Assembly: GCA_024036415.1 (NCBI GenBank)
Contig: JAMWET010001633.1
Span: 432,001 to 496,000 of the forward strand
Source of the DNA: Prochilodus magdalenae
Lineage: Eukaryota > Chordata > Actinopteri > Characiformes > Prochilodontidae
DNA length: 64,000 nt
Reading direction: 5' to 3'
Within the stretch, counting starts at the first letter, position 1; every line of letters starts with the position of its first letter. Under the pieces are notes generated by a model that saw only the letters and a program-made list of their open reading frames with translations, was not told the DNA's origin and searched no databases. This document shows, piece by piece, positions 32,416 to 42,606 of the stretch. The translations under genes were made by a program, and so were the position numbers.

Positions 32416-33858
32416 TCAGCATCTTGTACAACAATAATCCCAGCTGCCATCAGTGGTGTAGCACCACAGGTAATCCTCCCCATGGTAGCCACACTGGTGG
32501 TCATGTTTACAGGTTTTGCTGTTGATGGCTGAGGAGCAGTCATCACTAGTGCAGCATTCGCTCCAGTTGTTGTTGTCATCAGTGTAGCACCAGTTGTAGT
32601 TTTGACCATATTTGGCACATACATGGTTGGGACGGCAGTTCTGGTCATTTTTAGCTTTGCTCTGCCGGGGCAGAGGGCTGCAGTAGTCCCAGGAGCCTGA
32701 CTTTTTGTAACACCAGTAGTAGTCAAGGCCGTGTGTGTCACACAGGTGATCGTCCTTGCAGGTTTCCCCATTTGCTGTGATGGTTGGGTACTCGGGTGAG
32801 CACTGTATCTGCTTCTGCCCTGAGGAACACCAGTAGCTCATGAGTTGTTTCTGGAATAGGCAGAGGGTAGTGCAGCAGGGCTTGAAGCCACTCTCCATTA
32901 TATAGTAAAGCTCATCATCCTGGCAGTGTGTGCTATCTTCAGGTGCAGGGATAGAGTTCTCTGGCATTCGAAAGTACTTCCGCACTTCGTCAGGCATTTC
33001 GATCTTAGATGTCAATCGAACTCGACTTTTAATTCTTTCAGTTAGATTCAACTTTTGACCCCCTTTGTTACAATCATCAGCAAAAATGCTAACTGCTTGC
33101 TCTTTACCCAGTGCCCTACGATATAGTTCTGTCAGGTCAGAATTCAAATCCGAAACAGACCTCACCATGATAGTACCATCTGGGCTGTTCACTCCTATGT
33201 AGCCAAAGGAAAATGAATATGGTTTATCTTTATCGCTGAAGTCTGTAAAACAGACAGCTGTCCAGACGTGAGTGGGGACTGTCACCATCTCATCTCGATA
33301 AATGTCTTCTTCATCATCTGGCTGTTTCTGTGGTATGCGGTAATTTGGATGGGGGACAGTACCTGTGACAATATAGGCAATGCCATTAGGATGAGCCCCA
33401 AGCTCCTCCTTTAGAAGTTTCTTTAACGCGGACTCCCACTTATACCAGTAGACACGGTTAAAGCATGGATCCAGGGGTGCAGCATTGGTCAGTGTAAATG
33501 TCGGCAAACGATTATCTGGGGACTGGAAACAACTGGGGCACAGGTGCCCTCGGTCATATCCTGTAGTAGTGTAGTCACTATTGACAGCTTGTTTACGTAT
33601 AATGTCTGTTGGAGACTCTTGTTTCATTTCATTTCGGTATTCATCTCTGTCTTTATTTATGTATTCCAGCTGAAAAAGACAACAGACATTCCAGTTTATT
33701 CACCACAGTCTCTCTTAGCTCTAGTATATTTTAGGTGCTAAATGTAAAATTGCACTCTTTATTCATATATATTTATATATATATATATATATACATATTA
33801 ATATATATACATATCTATAGTGCCTTTCACACACCCAAGGATGCTTTACAAAAAAAAA

Positions 33859-33889
<31 letters not shown>

Positions 33890-34934
33890 CAGGGGTTGGA
33901 CAGTGAAACTGAAACACCTGGTTTTAGACCACAGTCATTTATTAGTATGGTGTAGGGCCTCCTTGCGTTTTGCGGTCACAATAACTAGCGTCAGTTTCGT
34001 CTTGGGAATGACACTGTTTTTTCTCCCTTTGTTAATATCATATCTGCGTCCTGCCAACAGTGGTCAGAGGGGACTTTAAGTCCATTCTTCTTGCAGGATA
34101 GTGGCCAGGTCACTACGTAGCCAAAGGAAAATGTTATGATGCTGGTGGAGGTTAAAAAGGGTCCTGTCTTGGTGGTATTTGCTGACATTACCCCTGGATA
34201 CCGCGGCTCTTGATACATCACAAAGACTTAGCTGTCTTGGTCACAGAGATGCGCCAGCAAGAACGTGCACCAACAGTAGCTTGTCCTCCTCTTTGAACTA
34301 CTAACGGTATGTCACCCATAATGTTGTGTGCATTGCAGTATTTTGAGCAGAACTGTGCTCTCTTACCTGCTAACTGAAACCTTCACACTCTGCTCTTATA
34401 CTTGAGTGCAATGACAGCAATTAATGAAGATATTGGGCCACTTGTTTCCAGGCTGGTCCAATTTAGCCATGAGACCTCCCACACTAAAATGAGAGGTGTT
34501 TCAGTTTCATTGTACGACCACTGTATATGTTTGTGTATGTGTGTGTGTGTATGTGTGTGTGTGTGTGTCTTTATTCTTTATTGGTTGATAAAATATAAAG
34601 ACAGTAAACTACAAGCTGAAGAAAGAGTAATATGTCTTACCTGCGGCTCAATGAACCATTTGCATGGCCGGTTAAATTGCTGCCCTCTTTGCAGATTCGC
34701 AGAGCTGAATGTGTAGGCACTGTACACAGGGATCCTGCGGTGTGTCGAGTAGAGAGTAGCGTAATGATAAATACCGTTGTATTTCTGACAGATTTTCTTA
34801 GCGTACTGATCCATCCCTCTTGGCTCTCTATCTCGGTAAAAAAACTTTGAACACTTATTAAAGGTTCTGACGACTTCTCCCTGAGCACTAAGTGCTCCCA
34901 GCAGAATGCAGGCGAGCAGAGACAGAGGAACCAT
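32416..34934 (-). CDS. ENDOD1-like secreted DNA/RNA non-specific endonuclease with three C-terminal Cys/Trp modules
   Basis: Two exons: 34641-34934 (98 codons, donor GTAAG) and 32416-33669 (417 codons plus stop, acceptor TTTTTCAG), phase 0, giving 515 residues. Residues 1-19 (MVPLSLLACILLGALSAQG) are a clear signal peptide, so the protein is secreted or luminal. The His-Me finger nuclease core has GYDRGHLCP with DRGH at 137-140. His140 is the expected general base. Asn169 and Glu177 are spaced like the metal-site Asn and Glu of Serratia-type nucleases. From about 399 to the end come three modules of pattern C-x5-C-x3-G-x4-(Y/N/L)WCY-x5-7-W-x2-C(C), at about 399-428, 440-471 and 483-515. These look disulfide-bonded and resemble small kringle/FN2-like folds, but the fold is inferred. 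Fish carry many ENDOD1-like paralogues, so no exact symbol is given. No frameshift or stop is seen and the gene looks intact. Confidence 0.93.
33890..34523 (-). mobile_element. Internally deleted Tc1/mariner element in the nuclease gene intron
   Basis: The termini CAGGGGTTGGACAGTGAAAC and (inverted) GTTTCAGTTTCATTGTACGA...CACTG are flanked by TA on both sides, the Tc1/mariner target. On the - strand the interior retains a transposase N-terminal piece (TTGATACATCACAAAGACTT region, reading MYQEPRYPGVMSANTT-like) fused near 34120 to the C-terminal end (VTWPLSCKKNGLKVPSDHC-like, ending SFPRR). The DDE catalytic middle is absent. It is about 634 bp, nonautonomous, and lies wholly within the 33670-34640 intron. 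Confidence 0.85.
34536..34570 (+). repeat. (GT)n microsatellite
   Basis: A short GT run just right of the Tc1 element, inside the nuclease gene intron. Confidence 0.9.
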
Positions 34935-35640
34935 GATTTGCAGCTGGGCCTCGTATCAGAGAGGACAGATACCAGTGACACATTGGCTTTACAACAAACG
35001 TCTAGGATGGTTTTTGGGGGTGTGTCTCAGGGGGCGTGAGTTGTAATTGCCACTCCTAATGTAATGCTGCATTCATCGTGAGATGACCACTCTGGGCCAC
35101 CCAAACACCATAGTGGGAAGATCTGCCTCAGGAAGTCAGGAAGCATGTCAACAAAAAAGGCTGATGATGGAGATATAAGTAGATATGAACTTATGCTAGG
35201 TGATTAGGCCTGTCACGATCATGGACTTGCCCGATTATTTGTCTGAAGTGGTCAAAAACACTGATGTGACATCATACTTGCTAACTTAGTTTCCTGTACA
35301 GCCCGAACTGTGTTCTGTGTTTATGATGTGAATAGACGTCAGTGTCAGACTAATTAATGAGCTTCTATTAAAGACTGGTGGACTGAGAGACACTAGAGTC
35401 TCTTCGCCTGCATGAGCTGATGAAGAGTCCTGTTCCAGGAATGATAATAGGAGCCATAGAGCCGTAATAAACCATGCTCCTGTTGCTCTCCATACTTAAG
35501 CACATTTGAAGGTACATACTTTAGTACTTTTACTCCAGTGGAGGACTAAAGGGAGGAGCTTCTACTTTTACTGGAGGAGTAGTTTACCTTAGGTATCTCT
35601 ACATGGTTTGTGTACTTTGTCTGTCACTGTGCAAATGTGG
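34935..35640. other. Upstream region of the nuclease gene, no gene seen
   Basis: Contains the presumed - strand promoter. I see no unambiguous TATA box or CpG island, and no coding frame or recognisable repeat. Confidence 0.4.
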
Positions 35641-35659
35641 GACAAATCTGAACATTCAT

Positions 35660-36010
35660 TAAGGCTTTGCTAATTAACTGATGAGCTGTATCATATGTGC
35701 TATGAGACAACAGTTTAAGTTGCAGAGCTGTGGCCCAGGAAGACCCCTCATGTTGATCGTATGATATAGTTCCTCTAAACCACACGACCAAGCTAAAAAA
35801 GGGAAGACATTTCATAAACATGACAATAATCGAAAGGCCATCGTATGTGTACTTCCAAGTATGTGTTTTTTGATTTTTCTGAGAAGCATTGTGCATGAAG
35901 ATAACGCACGTTCTGCAGACTTTTTGTCATTTCAGCACTTTTCTTCATGTGCTGATTAGACATCTTAGGCCTGCATGTACTCATCTGCCTCCCATAACCC
36001 AGAAGAACCC
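35660..36010 (+). repeat. Dispersed repeat family 3, copy A (5' part)
   Basis: Shares long blocks with 40494-40900: TTGCAGAGCTGTGGCCCAGG (TGCAGAGCTGTGGCCCAGGA in the other copy), CACGTTCTGCAGACTTTTTG and CTTCATGTGCTGATTAGACA. No coding capacity. The 3' part of the unit may resume at 39585-39710, beyond the SINE and minisatellite. Confidence 0.75.
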
Positions 36011-36244
36011 ACAGTGACGTGTGTGTCACAAGCCTTTTAAAGGTCTGTAAAGTTCTTTATAAAGTTATCCTTCACCTGAACATACGGGGTGACCTATAAG
36101 GTGACCTATACCCAACATCCTGGATGCAGTCACATGACAGTTGGTGAACATATGACCTCATTTAGAAAATGGTGATGTGCTTGGTTAGTGCAGTTACAGA
36201 CAAAACCAGCTCACTTTAAAGTCCTGTTTTTGTACCTATAAGGT

Positions 36245-36515
36245 TTAAGATTTTAATCCCACAGTGGGGAAATTTAGTCTCCGCATTTAACCCATCCGTG
36301 AAGTGAAACACCCACATACCCCACACACACTAGGGGGCAGTGAGCACACTTACCTGGAGCAGTGGGCAGCCCTATCCGTGGCGCCCGGGGAGCAGTTTGG
36401 GGTTAGGTACCTTACTCAAGGGCACCTCAGTCGTTACTATCCGTTTAGGGAATCAAACCGGCGACCTTCCGGTCACAAGGTTGGTTCCCCAACCTCCAGC
36501 CCACAGACTATAACC
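36245..36515 (-). mobile_element. tRNA-derived SINE, copy 2
   Basis: Read on the - strand: GTGGGCTGGAGGTTGGGGAA head, polymerase III B-box CGGTTTGATTCCC, then CCTTGAGTAAGGTACCTAAC, CTCCCCGGGCGCCACGG, CTGCCCCCTAGTGTGTG and a GATGGGTTAAATGCGGAG tail. Its 5' end directly abuts the 22-bp minisatellite starting near 36517. Confidence 0.85.
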
Positions 36516-36516
36516 A

Positions 36517-39352
36517 TTACATACACCCATATTCTATATTACACATACCCATATTCTATATTACATACACCCATATTCTATATTACACATACCCATATTC
36601 TATACTACATATACCCATATTCTATATTACATACACCCATATTCTATATTACATACACCCATATTCTATATTACACATACCCATATTCTATATTGCATAT
36701 ACCCATATTCTATATTACACACCCATATTCTATATTACACATACCCATATCCTATATTACATATACCCATATTCTATATTGCATATACCCATATTCTATA
36801 TTACACATACCCATATTCTATATTACATATACCCATATTCTATATTGCATATACCCATATTCTATATTACACATACCCATATCTATATAACATATACCCA
36901 TATTCTATATTACATATAGCCAAATTCTATATTACATATACCCATATTTTATATGGGATATACCCATATTCTATATTGCATATACCCATATTCTATATTA
37001 CATATACCCATATTCTATATTACACATACTCATATTCTATATTACATATACCCATATTCTATATTACACATACTCATATTCTATATTACATATACCCATA
37101 TTTTATATGGGATATACCCATATTCTATATTGCATATACCCATATTCTATATTACATATACCCATATTCTATATTACACATACTCATATTCTATATTACA
37201 TATACCCATATTTTATATTGCATATACCCATATTCTATATTGCATATACCCATATTCTATATTACATATACCCATATTCTATACTACATATACCCATATT
37301 CTATATTACACATACCCATATCTATATAACATATACCCATATTCTATATTACATATACCCATATTCTATATTACAGACCCATATTCTATATTACACATAC
37401 CCATATTCTATATTACATATACCCATATTCTATACTACATATACCCATATTCTATATTACATATAGCCAAATTCTATATTGCATATACCCATATTCTATA
37501 TTACATACACCCATATTCTATATTACACATACCCATATTCTATATTACATATACCCATATTCTATACTACATATACCCATATTCTATATTACACATACCC
37601 ATATCTATATAACATATACCCATATTCTATATTACATATACCCATATTCTATATTACACATACCCATATCTATATAACATATACCCATATTCTATATTAC
37701 ACATACCCATATTCTATATTACATATACCCATATTTTATATTGCATATACCCATATTCTATATTGCATATACCCATATTCTATATTACATATACCCATAT
37801 TCTATACTACATATACCCATATTCTATATTACACATACCCATATCTATATAACATATACCCATATTCTATATTGCATATACCCATATTCTATATTACATA
37901 TACCCATATTCTATATTGCATATACCCATATTCTATACTACATATACCCATATTCTATATTACACATACCCATATCTATATAACATATACCCATATCCTA
38001 TATTACATATACCCATATTCTATATTGCATATACCCATATTCTATATTACACATACCCATATTCTATATTACATATACCCATATTCTATATTGCATATAC
38101 CCATATTCTATATTGCATATACCCATATTCTATATTACACATACCCATATTCTATATTACACATACCCATATCTATATAACATATACCCATATTCTATAT
38201 TACATATACCCATATTCTATATTACACACCCATATTCTATATTACACATACCCATATTCTATATTGCATATACCCATATTCTATATTGCATATGCCCATA
38301 TTCTATATTACACATACCCATATTCTATATTACATATACCCATATTCTATATTGCATATACCCATATTCTATATTACATACACCCATATTCTATATTACA
38401 CATACCCATATTCTATATTACACATACCCATATTCTATATTACATATACCCATATTCTATACTACATATACCCATATTCTATATTACACATACCCATATC
38501 TATATAACATATACCCATATCCTATATTACATATACCCATATTCTATATTGCATATACCCATATTCTATATTGCATATACCCATATTCTATATTACACAT
38601 ACCCATATTCTATATAACATATACCCATATTCTATATTGCATATACCCATATTCTATATTACATATACCCATATTCTATACTACATATACCCATATTCTA
38701 TATTGCATATACCCATATTCTATATTGCATATACCCATATTCTATATTACACATACCCATATTCTATATAACATATACCCATATTCTATATTGCATATAC
38801 CCATATTCTATATTACATATACCCATATTCTATACTACATATACCCATATTCTATATTACACATACCCATATCTATATAACATATACCCATATTCTATAT
38901 TACACATACCCATATTCTATATTACATATACCCATATTCTATATTGCATATACCCATATTCTATATTACATATACCCATATTCTATACTACATATACCCA
39001 TATTCTATATTACACATACCCATATCTATATAACATATACCCATATTCTATATTACACATACCCATATTCTATATTACATATACCCATATTCTATATTGC
39101 ATATACCCATATTCTATATTACATATACCCATATTCTATTCTACATATACCCATATTCTATATTACACATACCCATATCTATATAACATATACCCATATT
39201 CTATATTACACATACCCATATTCTATATTACATATACCCATATTCTATATTACATATACCCATATTCTATATTACACATACCCATATTCTATATTACATA
39301 TACCCATATTCTATATTACACATACCCATATTCTATATTACATATACCCATT
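36517..39352 (+). repeat. 22-bp minisatellite, about 129 units, with higher-order repeats
   Basis: The unit is close to ACATATACCCATATTCTATA plus TT (22 bp). Variants are GCAT or ACAC at the start, CTATACT, and a shortened CATATCTATATAAC form. At the 3' end the short variant recurs exactly 153 bp apart (38868, 39021, 39174), and the two 153-bp blocks differ by about one base, so this is a seven-unit higher-order repeat. The long Tyr/Ile/Pro/His-rich open frames (up to 255 codons) arise because the 22-bp unit has few stops on this strand. They are not genes. Confidence 0.98.
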
Positions 39353-40490
39353 CTGATGCCATTTCTAGTGCACCATGATGGAATACTAGTTATGAAATTG
39401 TTGTTGTTGTGACATATGCTACCAGTATTATGACTCTATAATACTTACAGAAGACGTCATGTGACCTCTTTGTCACAATAAGACTGATCTTTTATGATCT
39501 TATAACTGACCCTTCATTATTTTCCCTTAAGGGGAAACGGGTCTGGGCTCTTATGGGTTAAGAACAATGGCAGTTATTCACTTCAAGGTTCTTCCTAAGG
39601 TTCATAATGAGTTCTTAAACCCACAGTATTGTTACACCTTCATGCTCCTGCGTGTGCATAGATTCTGCTCTTATATAAGAAAACATCCCAAATAAGAACA
39701 CTTTAATGAGTGTCAGAATCTTTGTAGATCTTGGTGAAGTGTGTTTTAAGAAGACGTTTCCTTGGTGCCCTCTTTAGTGACCCTTCATAGCCTACACTAA
39801 TCACACACACTAATAAAGGCCTGTAATTTGTTTTGTGTAATTCTGACAAGAGTCAGCAGAGTCTAATGGGAAGTGGAGCACCGTAATTTCCTTCCTAGTG
39901 AGAAAGTCGGAACGTCAGTGTTCTCTCTCTTATCCTGAAATCACTCCAGTTTCACTCCATCCTGTGAGTCAGACAGTCCTTTTTATTTCATGCTGAAAAC
40001 CTCAGTGTAACAACAGTGCTGTGGCAGTGACTGCTACAGCTCACAAACTGTTTGGCCAGTGTGTGGATTCATAACATAGCATAAATATCATAAGAATAGA
40101 GCATATGGAGAGGACACGGAGTGGAACAATAGCAAGGAGTGGGAAAGAGTAAACCTGGAGTGGAGCTAGAGAGGAGTGATTTGCAGAATCTCATCAATCC
40201 ACTCCACCCACAAACTCTGCGGCCTGCCAAGATATTGGAATGGGGGGACGGTGTTTGAAATCAGGGGTACTGAATTGTGAAGCAGCATGTTTGTGGTGTA
40301 AATGATTATTCTATGCAAGATGATTTTGCTTTTTTCATTTGATTTGATGAATGTACATTATGTTTTCCTATGATGGCATTACTGACTGGCTGCCTTGCAC
40401 ACTTCTTGTGCACTAATTTCGTAAATATGTGGCCACTTTAGCAAAACCAAAGCGTGTGACTTTTGGGATAAGCCGTGTGGAATTCAGTTT
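39353..40490. other. Intergenic, no gene seen
   Basis: Unique sequence apart from 39585-39710, which matches the 3' part of family 3 copy B (AAGGTTCTTCCTAAGGTTCA, TTCTTAAACCCACAGT, CATCCCAAATAAGAACACT). No coding exon found. Confidence 0.6.
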
Positions 40491-40493
40491 CTG

Positions 40494-41042
40494 AAGGCCT
40501 TGCTAACTGATGAGCCGAATCCTGTGCGCTATGAGGAGGTTAAGCTGCAGAGCTGTGGCCCAGGAAGGAAACCCGGGTTGTTGACCCTGTGGTGAGACCT
40601 TTGTTAGGGCAGGCCTTCAACCGCATGATATTGTGGTTCCTCGACACTGCATGGCCAATACAGAAGTAGACTGAGCAGCAGCCCTTAGCAAGCAGGGAAA
40701 CTGAAAATGGGAAGATGGTTATTTCTTGAACTAAACAATAACCGAAAGGCCGTCGTTTATTTACTTCAAAGTAAACTTTTCTGAGCAGCAGAGTACATGA
40801 AGATAATGCACGTTCTGCAGACTTTTTGGCATTTCAGCAGTTTTCTTCATGTGCTGATTAGACATCTTAGGCCTTCATGCACTCGTCTGCGTTCCTTAAG
40901 AGCAGTGGTCCTTATTTACCAACATCCTCCCAAGGTTCTTCCTAAGGTTCATGATGGGTTCTTAAACCCACAGTGCTGTTTGAACCTTTGTGCTAAAGAT
41001 CTTACATCAGAACAAATCCCAAATAAGAACACTGAATGAGAT
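40494..41042 (+). repeat. Dispersed repeat family 3, copy B (continuous)
   Basis: The first about 400 bp match 35660-36010, and the last about 120 bp (CAAGGTTCTTCCTAAGGTTC, AATCCCAAATAAGAACACTG) match 39585-39710. The unit is therefore continuous here but split in copy A. Confidence 0.75.
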
Positions 41043-41129
41043 GAATTGAGCGCTTAGTGAAAGGCTCAAAGTCTTGGTTAAATAAGTAGTTAATAGAAAT
41101 ATATTAATTGTATAAAGATATTATGTAAA

Positions 41130-41560
41130 TGTATTATTTATATCCCAATCTAACCTTTGGTAGAGCACATTGTGAGTCTTAATGAAGAAGGTGTTGAACT
41201 TGGGATTCCTAACGACCACCTCCAAGACCTGGTAGAGCCCAAAATTGTCCCCATCAGATAAACAGCACGTCTTTTAATAAGAGCAGAATAAAACAGGGTT
41301 TCTGTCCATCATTTCACTGTGGGAGGACAACTAATTATTAATTATTTATATCCCTTTAACAATAGTCCCTTCTCAGCTATTTGGCAGAGCACATTTTGAG
41401 TCACTACATCTCAATGAAAAAGGTGTTGAACTTAATTCAGCTTGATTGTGACTTCTCTACCAATCGGCAGAGGGATGGTAGGCTAAAAAAATCCACTAGA
41501 GGTCTTTTAATAAACACACCTTTACTGCTCTCATCCAGAGAGGAGGCAAGTAATCGCTCT
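41130..41560 (+). repeat. Diverged tandem duplication, about 210-235 bp unit
   Basis: GGTAGAGCACATTGTGAGTC and GGCAGAGCACATTTTGAGTC, each followed by AATGAA(G/A)AAGGTGTTGAAC, occur about 230 bp apart, with further partial matches around CTTTTAATAA. Noncoding. Confidence 0.6.
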
Positions 41561-41814
41561 AAGTAAATCACCCCACCCATGTGGATTGTTTAAGGTGACA
41601 TTTTCAAAGGTAAGGTGATCTATTTCAGAGCAAGATATTTATGTAAATTACTTTTTGATGTATCTGTTTTTATTTTTGAAAAAAAGATTTACTCAAATTA
41701 TGTTTCAGGCCTAAGCATGGCTGTTGTGCCCAAGCTTGACTGTTTTTCATGACCATCGAGTTCAAGTTGGCACCATTAGCCAATCAGCGGTGTTAACACG
41801 TAATTTCTTTCTAA

Positions 41815-41925
41815 CATGATCGTCCGTGTGAAATGTAGAACTCAGATCCCCACGAAGCAGAGAGGGTGACATCCCGGACACATACTCAGGTGGTCCATCT
41901 ACCACTGAGCTAACCCCGTGGAAAT
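41815..41925 (-). repeat. tRNA-like fragment with A box
   Basis: The - strand reads GGGGTTAGCTCAGTGGTAGA near 41917-41898, an excellent polymerase III A box. The downstream B-box position (GGGGATCTGAGTTC) is poor and the spacing is longer than in a tRNA. It is most likely a tRNA pseudogene or SINE head, not a functional tRNA. Confidence 0.45.
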
Positions 41926-42071
41926 GTAGAGCTAATGCTACTAACTCTGCAGGCCCTGTCCCACCTCCATGGGATGGAAGTGTGTCTTGTTCGGGTGTTA
42001 ACATCTTCCTACATGAATTAGGAAGAAAACTCATCTTAAGAAAAGCGACACAACAAATTCAAAATGTGTTC

Positions 42072-42077
42072 TTTAAT
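42072..42077 (-). terminator. gpr143: Possible ATTAAA polyadenylation signal for gpr143
   Basis: A variant signal ATTAAA on the - strand, about 430 bp past the stop codon. No canonical AATAAA was noticed nearer. Weak. Confidence 0.2.
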
Positions 42078-42502
42078 AACAAGTATAAATGTAAAAAACA
42101 AGCAACATGTATCTTTACAATCGTAACTGACAAACCTTTTGGTAAAGGGTTCTACCAACATCCAAAGACTTTTCTATGTCCACACTAAATGACCTAGGTG
42201 TTTAGAACTGTGTCTGACAGTTCACAAAACCTGAACTGAGATGTCTCGTATCAGATGTACATGAACGGCTTTACTTTATGAGCTGTGTTTGAACACGTGA
42301 AGATATTTTAAAGGGATTCTCGGATTACACCTGAAACTGTAGTGTTATACTGTATACACCGCCATGTACTAAAACATGAATAAAAACAGTGACAGTTTTG
42401 TTGAAGTTGTAGTAACTGGACTAAGTTGGGAGATATAATAAAGTTTTGAAGGACTGAAGAGAGCAGCGGCTGGCAGTAGTGCTGTGTTGGCTTTTTAGCC
42501 CA

Positions 42503-42606
42503 TTAGCGCTTCGCCGAGTCCTCCAGTGACTCTCCTTCTGCGTCTACCTCCTCACAGTCTCGCAGCTCACTCGATATGTGGATCTCAATTGTACTAGACT
42601 CTGAAC
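42503..42606 (-). CDS. gpr143: gpr143 terminal coding exon (exon 9)
   Basis: The acceptor TTTTGTTTTGCTAG precedes 42606. Exon 8 ends in phase 1 at a GAAG|GTAAC donor (47946/47945), and joining the two gives [19 protein letters not shown] and onward to SAKR and TAA. The STIEIH motif is the conserved C-tail segment that follows SEGS in human GPR143. Without this join, exon 8 would read through into about 17 unrelated residues and stop at 47893. Very short, so it does not stand out as an open frame. Confidence 0.9.

Noticed and set aside
32412..32771. Thr/Ala-rich - strand frame over the nuclease 3' exon
   Set aside because: Shadow of the real coding frame, which contains the ordered Cys/Trp modules.
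33991..34221. Small - strand gene in the nuclease intron
   Set aside because: It is the fused remnant of a Tc1 transposase N-terminus and C-terminus inside the deleted element.
36303..38880. Long Tyr/Ile/Pro/His-rich open frames (up to 255 codons) in the 22-bp array
   Set aside because: They are read-through of a tandem repeat whose unit lacks stops on this strand. There is no start context, splice signal or non-repetitive domain.
36517..39352. CRISPR-like regular array
   Set aside because: The units are directly adjacent near-identical repeats with no unique spacers, in a vertebrate genome. This is a minisatellite.
41815..41925. Functional tRNA gene on the - strand
   Set aside because: The A box is good but the B box is poor and the length and arms do not fit a tRNA cloverleaf. 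It is more likely a tRNA-derived relic.
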